Assembly: GCF_030463535.1 (NCBI RefSeq)
Contig: NC_132880.1
Coordinates: 33,256,342-33,320,341, forward strand
Length of the DNA: 64,000 nt
Origin: Salminus brasiliensis
Lineage: Eukaryota; Chordata; Actinopteri; Characiformes; Bryconidae
Reading direction: 5' to 3'
In this document: positions 34,401 to 47,216 of the stretch, in pieces
Position numbering within the stretch: the stretch's first letter is position 1
How the letters are laid out: each line of letters begins with the position of its first letter
Translations under genes and position numbers: made by a program
The notes under the pieces: model-generated
What the model saw: the letters and a program-made list of their open reading frames with translations, nothing else
What the model was told of the DNA's origin: nothing
Databases searched by the model: none

Positions 34401-35800
34401 ATGACACTTTCAGGTTCATTACACATTTATGAAAGACCTTGGATGACTGCCCAATTAGCACGTTATCTAACATGCTGTTAGATTAAGTCATAAATCATGC
34501 AGTAGTCAACGCCCTTATCGTATGTCCACTTCCTGTGCAAAAAAAGTCACCTTCAAATGAACCCTGTCTCTGTATCTTACATTGACTATTATTGGACACT
34601 GGGTTTTTTATAATGATCAATGATCTACAATGAAAACCCAAAAGCAGATTATTAAGTGTATCAGTATTATGTATATCGTCCTTTGGGTTTGATGACTGGC
34701 ACACACTGCTTTGTCATATTTTAAGAAGGTTTTATTAAAGGAATGCATATGAATTGCATTTGAGACAATCTGCACTTTCCACACATCTATAGCGGTTGGA
34801 TTCCTCTTCTCCATACATTTTTAAGTTCTCAGTAGGGTTCAAAGGAGCATTCACAGTGTCCTGCTCTGGGTCCTTACGTTGATCCATCCTCGCCTCACCT
34901 CATAGATGTGCGTGTGACATGTTTATCTGCATGGACTTTGCATTTCTCTCACATTTGAGGTGAATGGGTTCCTCTTTTGAGTCTTGGTTCCTTTTATGTT
35001 TTTTTCTCTCAATCTGAGGGCATTTTATCTTTACCACTAAGTCCTGGGTAATTTGTACTCGTTCATACTCGCTATAAAAGTCCAGTTTAAGAGCTGCATG
35101 AACGTCGAACAGCTCCTTCGTTTCTAAATCTATAAAAAACACACACGCCCACAGTGTTTTTCTCTCTAAAAAAACTGAAACTCACTGGAGAAAACAGCAC
35201 AGAAGCCTTCTGCTTTGCTGGCAGTGCTGTGCCACTTTAGTGCAGTAGCAGCTCACACACATGCTCAAGAGGAAGAAGACTTTGCTGTTTCACTATTATA
35301 ATCGTTTACAAATGCTCCCCTGTGGTCGTTTTCACCCGCAAAACCTTCAAAAGTGCTGTTAAAATTATCCTAATTTCTGGTTGTGATTGAGACGTCCTAA
35401 TCGAAGCTGGTACATTACTACGCAGAGTAACATAGCCATGCTGGTGAATGTGTGTATGCTGGTAAAATACTGTTTCAGGGCTGCATATTGGAATGACGCA
35501 CAGTTCTGGTTTACCTGTCATTGCTCATGAGGAGTCTGAATGACAGGCTGTGTTCCAGCTAACTGAGGCTTAAATCACACACGTTTAGAGAACAGAGCTT
35601 GTCTTTCAGTCCAACTCAGCATTGCTAAACTCGCAACTACGGTGGGCTTGTTTTTTCCCCACCTGTTTTCAGAGCGTGACATCACTAATCTGTGAGCACC
35701 CACAGTGCCCCCACCCTGTGGCTCTCTTAAACGTACATGGGGAATGAGCTTATTTGGTTGTGTACTAGATATACTGTCCTTGTCAACATTTTTAAATCAT
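31451..35800. other. Intergenic, no gene seen
   Basis: Contains (TA)n at 32376-32386. The segment 32500-32720 is GC-richer and repeat-free, with TAAT-rich words, and is a candidate conserved element. No ORF has a recognisable motif. Confidence 0.4.
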
Positions 35801-36205
35801 GTTGTTATACCACCCTATAGTTCAATTAAACTCATCATTATGAAGTGGAAGGAATATGGCACATGTGTAAATATGAGGCAGGGCAGGCCGTCTGAACAAA
35901 CTGAATGACAAAAAGGGGATTAGTGATGGAGACCACCAAGACACCTATTGGCACTCTGAAGAAGTTAAATTGATGTTTCCACCAACATTCTTCACACTGG
36001 GGGTGGTGTGTTTGTGGAAATGTACAGTGTTTGGTGTCCGTCATAGCACCTAGTCTGGCCAAAAAGCACCATTTTGGTCTCATGAGACCTAAGAACCATC
36101 TTCCAGTTGACCTTGAAGTCTCCCATGCCTTTGGGCGAACTGTAGTTGAGATATCCAAGGGAGTAAAAATACCCAAGAGGATAAATACTTTTTATAGGCA
36201 CTCTA
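35800..36205. mobile_element. Tc1-like relic with internal inversion
   Basis: On the + strand, 35820-35905 encodes Tc1 HTH text (SIKLIIMKWKEYGTCVNM, then GRPSEQTE) and continues to about 35975. On the minus strand, 36225 down to about 35975 encodes the catalytic-core region (WKMVLRSHETKMVLFGQTRC, then NTPPPV). A Tc1 terminus (AATACTTTTTATAGGCACTC) ends the element at 36203. The two halves are head to head, and the expected first Asp is His (RSHETK). Confidence 0.7.
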
Positions 36206-39200
36206 AGCTCTATCCAAACCTTTTTCCCCATGAATTTACAGCATGAATGCTGTAATGGTGAAGTTGGGTAGAGAAGAGTGTTTTTTTTGTTTTTATTTGT
36301 TCACTGACCACAATCATCAGGCACAATACAGACTGTGCAGAGGTTGACCCCTCGACAATCCATGTGGGTTCTTTTTTTACTAGATTTGATTTTCATATTT
36401 CCTATTGTTCAGGCATAGTTCTGTTTCTGATGTGAGATGCATAATTAATTATGATCTGGGAGGATCCTACAGAAGTAGTATGAACAGAGAACACACACAC
36501 TGCTTATGCCAGATGTTAAATGGTTACTACTTGGGCAACGATTGAACTACAAAAGCAGCTTTGCTGGGTTTAAATTCCTTCTGATGAATATTATATATTA
36601 CATTACTTTAAAGAATTCTGTTCAAATTGTAAAAAAAAAATGTAAACATATAATTTGTTCTTGTTAGTAGAGAAGGAATTTTATCATAATAACTTGAATC
36701 TGATAAAAAAAAAAACAGACATGAGACTGACAGTAAATAAAGTGATCTGAATGTAAACATAATTAATTGCGCAACTTACCATATAATTAACTCTACAGTG
36801 ATGTAATTATAGTTGACAGTCACAACACAAAGTGCTGCTACTGTTCAGTTGGGTACTGTATAGTGTGCTGTAGAATACAATAGCTTTTAAAAATAGACAC
36901 ACCAGATGTTTCATCTCCAGTGACAATCAAAGCAGAATCTTATTTTGACAGCCAGGCCTGATGCCTCTACCTGGGGGACAGTACCTGTGACCTCTACCCG
37001 TTCTGTAAAGGTTCCCAGCCGTCAGCCCCCATACCCCCACCATGGCCTGAGAGCACCTTAAGATGTGTATTTCCACCATTGCACTGCATCATGTAGACAA
37101 GGTCATTAAAGAACGAATCAATTGAGCATGCACACACACACACAAACACTCACACGTGCATACACGCATACACTCACACCACTCCACCACATCAGTGGTT
37201 AGACCTGCCATGTTTAAGAATGAAGGACAGCTGGGGGGTGGGGGGTCACAGTCACATGCTTTCATGTCTCGTCTGAAGGTCTGAACTGGTCAGTTCCTGC
37301 GTCTTTTCTACATCCACTCACTTTGAGCTGCAAACTTGTTTGAAATTAACCTGCCACATAATGGGTAATTATATTAGCGGCTGATAACTGAACGGAATGG
37401 AACAGAACGGAATTGAATCTCCATGGAAATTGCATCGCTCACGGTGAATGAAGGGAGGGAAAAAATTTCATTAGGTTCAGCGAGTGGACGCACGTTGTAT
37501 GAAATGCACATCGGTCCATGAAAGAGTGAGACAGCTTCGGAGAAAAAAGAGGTTCCTCCATTTGTTTTGGTTGGTTTGCCTCCCCTGAGGACCGGCCTTA
37601 TGTTGCCTGAAGATGAGCGGGTAGTAAGCCCATTTGAAATCCTCTCTGAAACGGCTTCCCCACCCCGTGCCCCCTCTCTGCGTTTTGTGTGAAGTGGGGT
37701 TTGGGTGGGCGTCTGACAGAAGGGGAGTCCCCCGATGCCTTTGTTCCCAGTCTGCTTACGTGCTGGGAGTCAGTGAAGCAGAAGACAATAGAAGCGTGGT
37801 GGGCTCAGCCAGGATAGGGTTTGGGTTTGGTGAGGAGCGTGCCTGGCTGAACTCATTTCAGGCTTGATTTGCCTTGACAAATATGAGTTGCTTAGATTAG
37901 CGTTCATAGGAAGTTTTAAGTCCATTATTGGAGAAGCGCTCAGGACAGCCTGTTTAGGGCTTACAGACTGGGACACATTGCTCCTGAACTAGCAGCTTTT
38001 TAGGGGGTAAACAATGGGAAAAACAATGGAATACATGTGGGCTATAGTCCTGGAATGAAATCATAGGGTTTTGCATTTCTGTGGGTCTGAAAGTGAAGCA
38101 GCGCTGTGGCTGTACAGAAAATACATCTGTAGCACACGGTTGATTGTCACAGCAATTTTCCTGTGATTACTAACAAACACATTTAATAGAAGCTGGTTTG
38201 CGTATGTTTAATAATTGATTTATATTAAAAGTGTGTTTTGAGTCTGCCTATTTTTTTTACTCAGTAAATGAAAAATGATTACCCGTGATAATCGTCTGTA
38301 TCCTAATAATGTGTCAGACTGAGATCAGTCTGAAGAACTCTCTGAAATATCCCTCAGTTCAGAAGCTTTTTGTCAGCTTATTTGTAAAACCTCATTGTCC
38401 TTTGTTTTTGCTACTCTTTGCTAACTGAGACTTCATTCATAGAGCACATGGAGCTTTTCTGTATTGCTAAACCACATGCCCAAAATGATGGCAGATGATT
38501 TAAAGAGGGGCCCGGTGGGTTTTTGTTCTCCCTGTTCTTGTCCCCCCACACCTTATTGTGAAATGGTGTGTAATTAAATCCTTGATCGAGGGCTAATCAA
38601 TGCTAAATGTTTAATTACATTACGATGCTGTTTCTTTTTGTTCCCCCTCATTGTCTTCCCACTTTTGCTCCTGCAACTCTGTTAACATTTGCATATTTAA
38701 ATTGGATCCGCTTGGCTAGGCGTTCCCCTCCTGCCTGATTGGTCGGTGTCCCATCCTCTCCCCCACCCCACTCTTCCCCACCCCAGCCCAGCCCAGCCCA
38801 GCCCCCACCTCCTCCTCTTGCTGTTCTCGGCGGTTTGAAAAATGAGTCAGACCGTCAGCTCTTTCTTCAAAGCCAAACCAATACACTGGGTCCACAGTGT
38901 GCAGCGCCCAGTCTGCCTGCTATCCTCAGATATGGATATGACCGCAGCAAGGCTGACTTATCTGGAGGCAGTCACTGTATTTTATGAGGGCGCAAATGCA
39001 TACATTCTCAAGCAGTACGTTTTCAATTCAATTTATTGACTTAAGTCAATCTACCATATACAGCAGGTACAGAGATCTCACCTGTTTAATTCAAAGTGAA
39101 TGTCAGACCTCTTTCAAGGTAAAGCACTAAAACACAAGTGCATAATAGCACTGCAAAAGCGCATGCTAGGTACAGTGTCTTTGATCTAAGGATAGGGAGA

Positions 39201-39585
39201 ATGAACACCGTTCTATCTGTTCATATAATGGAGATTTTCTTTTCTTTCAGTGGAGCCAGGGGACGTTTCAGAGGTCAGAGTGTGTGATCTGGGTCTGTTT
39301 GGTTTTCCTATTGTGTTTATATTTAAGATTCACAGTCAGGGTTGGGTTGGAATACATTCAGAAGTATTCAGAATACAGAAATGAAGTATCTGTATTCCGG
39401 TCATGTCACTTTGAAAAGCCTTCTTTTTCTTCTTTTTTTAAAACATTTTAGGAGAATGTGTTTAGAATACTAAATTAAACACTACATAAAAGTACGGCTT
39501 CTGAATACTACAGTATATAGAAGCTGTTTTGCTTAGAGTGTAGAATATTACTGTATGGAAAAGGTGGAAAGCACACTGCACAGGA
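36206..39585. other. Intergenic, no gene seen
   Basis: A (CA)n tract at 37131-37145. The segments 37360-37480 and 38540-38720 are repeat-free with homeodomain-like TAATTA words and are candidate conserved elements. No gene supported. Confidence 0.4.
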
Positions 39586-39589
39586 GTAC

Positions 39590-39855
39590 AATGGAATTCA
39601 TTCTCTGCTTTTGACCCATCCATTGCAGTGAATACATACACTCACACTAGTGAATAAGGCAGTGAAAGCACACACCCGGCAGCCATTTCAGTACCCGGGG
39701 AGCAACTTGCTCAAGGGCACCTCATCCATGAATGTTGAGGGAGTGGAAAGCACTGTTACTTCTCTCCCCCCACCCCCACTTCCTGCTGGTCTAGGGGATT
39801 GAACCTTCTGGTCGCATGCCCACTTCTCTAATCTTTAGGCCACAGCTGCCTCATA
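39590..39855 (-). mobile_element. tRNA-derived SINE, minus orientation
   Basis: On the minus strand the head reads GGCAGCTGTGGCCTAAAGAT, with an A-box-like TGGCCTAAAGATTAGAG (39842-39826) and a B box GGTTCAATCCCC (39805-39794), as in tRNA-derived SINEs. The body includes the complement of CAAGGGCACCTCATCCATGA. This type of repeat is abundant in fish. Confidence 0.7.
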
Positions 39856-42800
39856 TAACTCCCATTATTGCTGGTAAGCTTTTCCAAAATTTCCTGTAAG
39901 ATTCAGATAATGTTCTGCTTTACCTGACAAATGAAACATGATGCCTAACTTTATTATTTTTTAAAAATTGATCGGCTATGTGTTGGTAGTGGATGTTTTT
40001 CAGGCAAAATATGTGATTAGTGAACGGCCAGAATGTCACTAATTAGTTGGATCATATTCGCGAGTTAAGGATTACAGCAGCTCAACTAAAGACTCCCTGG
40101 TCACTGGATGCTGCAGTTCCCTGTTCTGCCCCTGGATGGAACTAGGGAGCTTGCGAACGACTGCAGACACTCATTAAAACCAGTGTACTGCTCCGTGTGC
40201 TGGATCTGCTCTGTTAGTCTGGAGTTGTTGTTGTTTTTTTTTGTTTTTTTTTACCATATCTGAATCAAACTCACATGTTTGTAGACTGTAAACTAATGTA
40301 AAACTAATGCACCTCATGGAGGAACCAGAGTAAGGACTTAACTCCACTAACCGGATACCCCATGAGAGTACATCCCTCAGCTCGGTACAGTGAGTATCAG
40401 AACACCTAGCTAGTAAACACCGCTAACCACAAAAAACAGCAAACAGTGCAGACCACATTTAACCACAAGCAAAAGTACAGCAGCAACAGTGGGAGAGCTA
40501 AAGGAATCTCCTCCAAAGTGATAAAGTTGTTTCCACAAAAACACAAAATACATGAATGTAGCTTTTATGAGGGTCCCAAAAGTATCCCACTTGAAGCTAT
40601 ATTTTAACAACTGAACACATCTAGGACAGTGTATTCAGTATTCAGCCATCATTCAATGTATTCTCCCTGACTGTGTGTACAGTTTATTGTGTTATTATGA
40701 CATGTGTTTGGATTTGATTTTTTTTTCTCTCACTGCCTGTGTTGTGGTGACTGTGTTGTGGTGACTGTGTTGCGCAAGAATGAATGATGCAGTAATTTGT
40801 CAGTCTCATAGACATGACATGGTGTTAATCAGGTTGGTAATTGCACTGAAGTAATTGTGACATGTAACAAACACCACCTCATCACACACACACAAACACA
40901 CACACATACACACACAAGTGCAAAACTGTGTGTGTGTTTTGTGAGAGAAAGAAGAGAAAGCTTTGAAGCCCATTCTATTGTCTCGCTAATTTCTCTGGGC
41001 TTGCAGTGGGAGAGTGTGTGACAGAAGGATAAATGTGTTGTTCCAGCCCCATATGAATTAGACACTCATGGACAATCAGACTACAGTGCTCTGTGTGTGT
41101 CTGTGTTTGTGGCTCTATACCACAAGGATTTTCTTAATTACAGGACACTGTGTTTTGAAGGAGACAGGGACCAGACACAAATGTCCATATTCTTAGATTC
41201 TATACCATCTGTTTGTGCTGGCCTTGTTTTGTTCTGCCGTTTTACTTTTAGTTTGTTGGTGTATTACCCTCTTTTCTTTTGCACACCCCATTTTCTGCTT
41301 CCTTTTCCTGATGTTGACCTACATTTAAAGTTAGGAAGGCTTTTTCGTCTTTTGTGCGACAATATTGTAAAATATGCGTTTTGCTTGTCTCTACACTCCT
41401 TGTCCAATTTATCAGCTCCACATACCACTTAGGAGCACTTTGTAGTTCTACAGTCACAGACTGTAGTCCATCTGTTTCTCTGCATTCTTTGTTAGCCTCC
41501 CTGATCTTTAATGGTCAGGACCCCACAGGACCACCACAGAGCAGGCAGTATTTGGGTAGTGGCTCATTCTCAGCACTTCCGTGATGCAGATATGTAGGTG
41601 GCGTGTTAGGCTAGAAAAATATATTTACTAATATACTCACACACCTGTTCACACACACAATCCACATCGATTCTTAAAATAATGCTCTCTAAAATAAAAC
41701 TCTCACCAGCTATTCTGACATGCATATTTGTCACTATCCAGCGAGAGAGACACATCACAGATGCGAGTAATTGTGGAATCAGTCACAGAGTGTTAAACTC
41801 AGAAAATAAATAGGAATTGTGATCTAAAATGTGTGGACATGTGGGCGACAAGGGATGTGCTATTTGACCAGGGTTGCCCAATTTCCTGTACAGGACTATG
41901 TATATACAGAATCATGTTTGGATAATTACTGCATTATATACACAATATCTATATTATACACACGAGACACTGGTCTGATGCCACGTCCTAATATTTTAAA
42001 AGCTCTAAAAGTGTGTGTATTTGTGTGTGTGTGTGCATGTGTTCATGTGGGAGGGGCTGAAGAGGGGTATTTATGTGTGTATTTGTGTGTGTCAGTCATG
42101 TCAGAAACTGCAGGACTTTATCACAGAGCACAGTCCTGCGGCTGCATTCGGAATACTGTGTTGAAGCAAGCTGAGTTGAATGTGTAACATCCCACCCTAA
42201 TAGTAATCAGAGCTGCTTTTCTGTCACATAATGCAGCCATCCTCACACACACACACTGGGCTTTCTCTGGGTGGATGCACAGCACTTACCATGACAAATC
42301 CACCAGCTGCAGTGCCGTGTTGCCCCAGCCAGATAAACTCCATGAGAAGTGTTTTTGGATCCTGTCCAACCTCTCCATTTTTGGCCTTATGCCATCCCAG
42401 AGATGGCCATCAACCTGACCTGGCTTGATCTCCTGCCATCTACAGAACTATTGAAAATTTAAAATTTTGGACTTGCATATGTTTGCAGGGTTTGTGTGTA
42501 GTGTAAAATGCCAATTACCCTGGTTCCCATGACGCTCAGCATGGCCGGGTCTGCTCGCTACAATAACAATCAGCTGCTTAGTTAATTGTTATGATGCCTG
42601 GCGTGATGGCCCATACACTTTCCGCAAGGGAGGACTCCACCTCTGCCCTGGGCCAGCAGAAATCTGTGTATGTTTGTGTCTGTCTTTAATAGAATGTCAG
42701 AATGTTCTGATCAAGTTTTTTTTGCCCCCCCCCCCGAAACCCCACTATTGTGTTGTTGCTGCAGATGTGTGCTGCAATGCTTAATGTTTGCCTAATGGCT

Positions 42801-44037
42801 CTTGTGGCACAGTGTTTACAGACTGCACCGGTTTTATCCACAGACTTACAGGACAGACAGCTGCTCAGTCTGAATGTTTTACTTCAGGGCTGCATCCAGA
42901 TTTAGGGAATTACTACTTAAAAAAGTAACAGCAGCAGAAAAATGAAATCTCACGTGCATCCAAAACTGTTATAAGTTACTGCGAGAAACATGCGTGATGA
43001 TGTCTCCTACTAATTGACTAATTTGGTCTTTAATTAATCATTGCACCCCTAACATATATTTTTTTCATTCCACCTTGCCACCTGCCACTCTTTTATCAAA
43101 ACCAATACCCTAGACGTTTATTATTTTAGTAGAGTGACATTACCTGTTAGCAGCCAACTCTACTGTACTCTTTAACTTTCTTTACTTATTGTTTTTCTTT
43201 TACTTAGCTTTATTTTAGTGTACCTTACTGTGTATATATACATATTTTTTTATTATACTTAATCTGTTTCTCTCTTTTTATATTGATATTTATAAGATTA
43301 TGTCGGTAAATAAAGGAACAGCAAAGTAAAAATTTAATTAGACAGTGCAACTGCTTGTTTATGCTATGCACATGACAATAAACTCTTAAATCTTGATAAA
43401 ACAAAACTTCTAACTCTGCATTCCACCTTAAATAGTGCTGCAGTTACTGGGTACATTTCAACAGCAGAACATAATTGCTGCATCATAGAAGGTAGAGTGG
43501 AAAGTTTGAGTGAGAGGACAACTTCAGTCATGTTCAGGCCCTCAGCTGTTTTGATGTTGATATGTTCTGAATAAAATCTGATAATCATTTGATCCAATCA
43601 GAACAGTGGGATCTATCTAGCAGTCAGGGTTTAAGCACAAGACAAAAGGAATCATTGTCTGTAACCAATCTGCATGTAAACAAATAAAATCTGCATGTAA
43701 ATGAATTAATAATGAATCAATACTGTGAATACGAATCGATACACTATTACAAAACATAATATTGTTATACTCAAATGTATCAATATTTGTTACACCCTTG
43801 TTGTCTGTCACAATATATTGGGTTTGTTAGAATTGAATAGTGAATAGCTTCAGCTGTCTCTATTCCAATCAGGGAAAACGTGTAGATATTTAGAACCATT
43901 TTTTATAAACATAGTCCCACATTTTTAATCAAAAATATTTGGACAATTGGCTGTAGTGTAGTGTAAGTACTTCATACCTTGTCACATGTGTTTAATTGAC
44001 CACCACATCCTGACATGGTATAAAAACAAATATGTAT
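39856..44037. other. Upstream intergenic region, no gene seen
   Basis: It has (CA)n at 40881-40917, (GT)n at 42011-42036, and a C run at 42725-42735. The 42480-42650 segment is a candidate regulatory element with paired SOX-like motifs. No gene supported. Confidence 0.4.
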
Positions 44038-44345
44038 GTGTGTGTGTGGGTACATGTGTGTGGCTTAGGGGGCACTTGGACTGTATGCCGTCTGTTGGTG
44101 CTGCAGCTTGGCTAATTTGTTCTGCAGTTTGCTCTCTGTGTCGTGGGTTGGCAGGGGGTGAGTGGTTTCCTTTATTATCCTAATCGCTGTGAAACGACTG
44201 AAACGGACATTAGCTGGGGTCTGCTGCTGGTTAGGGGAAGGAGGAGGAGGGAGCAGGACATAGTGGGGATCCCTCAGTCTGTGCATGTGTGTTTGTGTAT
44301 ATCGGTGTATGTGTGTGAGTGAGTGAGTGAGTGAGTGAGAGAGAG
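44038..44345. repeat. (GT)n and (GTGA)n tracts
   Basis: GT-rich runs at 44037-44062 and 44280-44312, then GTGA repeats and GA at 44313-44347, separated by a G-rich unique stretch (44100-44260). Confidence 0.7.
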
Positions 44346-44822
44346 AGTGATCCATTATTTTCAGGTTACGTGGGTTTACAGTTTTTCATTGTGATATTAA
44401 TCACCGGCGCTGTCCATTGATCTTACAGGAGCGGTGTATTCTGCACTCATTGGGTTAATATGCTGACATGTTGATGTAGCACATGTTCCTATTCAGAATT
44501 GGATTTGTGGAAAGATCCCTTAGGCGCTGTCTCAGTAATGATCGCGGAGACGCTATCTCATCACTTACCTTAGTCTGCGGGTTGAATATCATACAAGGTC
44601 AGATTGTGCTTTCTTCAATTATTCATCAGGAATTTTACTCCTCACCGCTTTGACTATTCTTGCCCTGGCACCGTGATATTTTTTCATGTCAGAAAAGAGG
44701 TTTAAACTCCTCCTCTTTTTGTCTCACACTTCTCTCCTCTGAAGCTCTTTAGGGTGTGTGGTCCCAGCTGGTGCCTGTGACTCCCTGTGACTTTTCTCTT
44801 GTTCTTTCTTTTTCTTGCTACC

Positions 44823-44823
<1 letters not shown>

Positions 44824-44853
<30 letters not shown>
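44824..44853. repeat. (CA)15 microsatellite
   Basis: A pure CA dinucleotide run upstream of the purine-rich tract. Confidence 0.95.
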
Positions 44854-44855
<2 letters not shown>

Positions 44856-44883
44856 TGCTAGCCAGTGTCCAGCTGCCTGTTTG

Positions 44884-45059
44884 TGTTGCATGGTCAGTAG
44901 GAGGTGGAGGGAGGGAGGGAGGGAGGGGGAGAGAGAGGTGAGAAGTGAATTAATAAAGGAGAGAGGTAGAGGGAGATATAGGGCTGTGAAGGAGCAAAGT
45001 ACGAGAGAGTGACAGTAAGACAGTAGGTGAAGAGAGAGCAAGGGAGGGGATATATATTT

Positions 45060-45108
<49 letters not shown>

Positions 45109-45229
45109 AGAGAGAGGATACAGAAAGTAAGACACAGAGAGGAGATAATAGGAGAGATAGTGGAGAGCAAATGATGATTAGCAAGTGAAAAAGAGAGAGA
45201 GATAGAGGTAGAAGAGAGTAAAGGAAAGT

Positions 45230-45260
<31 letters not shown>

Positions 45261-45371
45261 CGTGTGAGAGAGAAAAAGATAGAGAGCGAGAGTGGGAAAG
45301 AAAAAGTGGGGAAGTGACTAAGTGTGTGAAAAAGAGGGACCATGGAAGAGAGAGAGTGGGAGAGACAGAGC

Positions 45372-45405
<34 letters not shown>

Positions 45406-45560
45406 TAGTGGCAAAGAGCAGAGAGTGGGAGAGAGAAAGTGGGAAAGCGGCTGAGTGTGTGTGAGAGAGAGAGATAGCGGGAAAGAAAGAGAGACAGAGA
45501 GAGAGCAAGGGGGAGAGAGAGTGAGGGGGAGAGAGGCAGAGGGAGAGAGAGTGGGAGGTG
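44884..45560 (+). repeat. Long purine-rich tract upstream of exon 1
   Basis: The + strand is overwhelmingly purine: GGGA repeats (44904-44931), (GA)n at 45063-45117, (TG)n at 45227-45266 and 45370-45392, and GAGA runs to 45550. The reverse strand yields long but meaningless Ser/Leu/His ORFs of up to 204 codons. Confidence 0.85.
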
Positions 45561-45982
45561 CTGCATCAGCTTCAGTGCAGGCGGGACGCTGCAGCCGCTC
45601 CAGCAGCAGCAGCAGCAGCAGCAGTGTGAGCTGAGAGAGATCTATTGTTCCTCTCACTCTCCCCCCCCCCTTTCCCTACTCAGCCCCCCTTCTGCTTTAC
45701 CGGTCCAGGCAAACCCAGCCATAAAGAGACGGATAGATAGAGGAGAGCAGAGGAGGAGTGGAGAGTGCCCGGTGGATTACTCTTTGCTGGAGGAAACCGT
45801 GTAAGCGTGTGTCAAAGAGAGAGAGAGACGGGGCAAGCGAGGGACAATAGCAGGCTGCTTGTATCGCTTGGAGTCTCTCTGGCGGAGTGTGTGTGTGTGT
45901 GTGTGCGTGAGTGTGCTGCTGCGCATCGGACTCTGTTGGAGCAGACCTGCACTGTGTGGATCTAAGCGGTCGTGCTGAAGCC
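45560..45982 (+). promoter_or_regulatory. Presumed promoter and 5' UTR of the thsd7a-like gene
   Basis: A GC-richer segment between the microsatellite tract and the start codon, with a (CAG)8 run at 45601-45624, a C run near 45661 and (GT)n at 45886-45905. An in-frame stop (TGA at 45908-45910) lies upstream of the start. No TATA box is evident. The transcription start cannot be placed. Confidence 0.4.
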
Positions 45983-46124
45983 ATGAGGCTGCCGGCCGGT
46001 GGGTCTGCAGGACCACGGCCAGCTGCCCGGCTCCTCAGGGCCGCTCTGCTCTTCATGGGGCTGTGGGACCTACAGGCACAGACGCTGACCAACACCAACA
46101 AACCCACCTACATCTGGCAGACAG
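45983..46124 (+). CDS. thsd7a: First coding exon, THSD7A-like TSP-1 repeat receptor
   Basis: It encodes 47 residues plus the first base of a Gly codon. ATG 45983 is the first ATG after an in-frame stop at 45908, in a fair Kozak context (GCC before ATG). Residues 1-32 look like a signal peptide: Arg-rich start, hydrophobic AALLFMGLW (residues 20-28), likely cleavage near LQA. The mature start ends NKPTYIWQT-G, which resembles the segment just before the first thrombospondin type-1 repeat of vertebrate THSD7A (an IW/LW-K-TG-PWG pattern, from memory). The donor is ACAG/GTACGG at 46124/46125, phase 1. THSD7A is a large type I membrane protein with many TSP-1 repeats, linked to endothelial migration and podocytes. 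A thsd7b-type paralogue is the main alternative. Confidence 0.6.
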
Positions 46125-47216
46125 GTACGGCTTTCTACTCTCCCTTTCTGAAGACCGATCGGAATCTCACCTCTGTGAAATCAGAGAGTTGTTAGACCCC
46201 TGTATGCAGCTGGTCAGACAGGATGGCACATTGGAGTAAAATGGAAAAGGCAGGGGTTGATTTGAAGTGTTTGGGAGATTTGTAAGGATGGAAAAACACA
46301 GCATTTGTTCATCTAAACTGTTCAGTGCATAGTAGCAGTCAACTTGGTTGGTCCTGCATGTTTCGATTGGCCTATTGAGGTATTTATTAAGGGTATGTAC
46401 TGGTGTGGGAGGGTCAGGGTAATTACTTACAGGAAATAACAGGATATTTTACAAGCATAGTCAATAAAAAGGGAAGTGTCTTACTGTAGTGCTTACTACA
46501 GAGTTGCTATAGCCCTCTATGCTGAAGTGACAGAAAGTGAGGTGTATGATGGGCACGTTTTTGAAAGCTGTGCATGTATGTTTGTGGAAGTAAGTAAGAA
46601 GCCCTCTAGCTCGTTCGAACGAGGGGATTAGCCCCCCTGCTGTACTCCGGGAAATGAAAAGCATGGTTGCTGTCTTTCCACAAGAAACTTGATCCTGAAT
46701 GAATGCGTTATCATAATAGTGTTTGTGGATATCAGCCCAGAACAAATGAATAATTAAAGAGCCATATAAAAAGCATCACCTTTTCATGAAGCTGAGGGGG
46801 ATGTGGAGTGGTGGGGATGGTCCCATGTGTCTGGTTGGGTTAGTAAAACAATAAGCTTATGCAGAGCACATTTCTGAATGTACAGTAAGTTGGAACCTTC
46901 CTGACGTTAAGGCAGGTCCGGTTTTATTATGGAAAACACTGCAGTGTTTTTTTTTCTGTGAACGTGGACAGATGCAAATGGGGGGACAACGCCGTCTGTT
47001 TTGGGTGGTGCCTCCCTCTCCCTCTATCCCTCCCTGCCTCCCTCTCTCTCCTTTTCCCACTCTTTCTGCAGTCGATTTGAGATAACCCCACATCCTCAAG
47101 GGGGTGCAGTGACTTACTCAGGCATGGGACAGGCACTGGTGTGTGTGTGTGTAGGGGGAGTGATTTGGATGCACTCGGGTGGGAAACTGGCCAGCATGAA
47201 CTGGGGTGGTTTCTCT

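Noticed and set aside
39785..39851. A genuine tRNA gene on the minus strand
   Set aside because: A and B boxes are present but the cloverleaf is not intact and the sequence continues into a known-type SINE body.
44724..45657. Overlapping minus-strand ORFs of 148-204 codons rich in Ser, Leu and His-Thr
   Set aside because: They are translations of GA/TG/CA microsatellites; no sequence complexity or domain.
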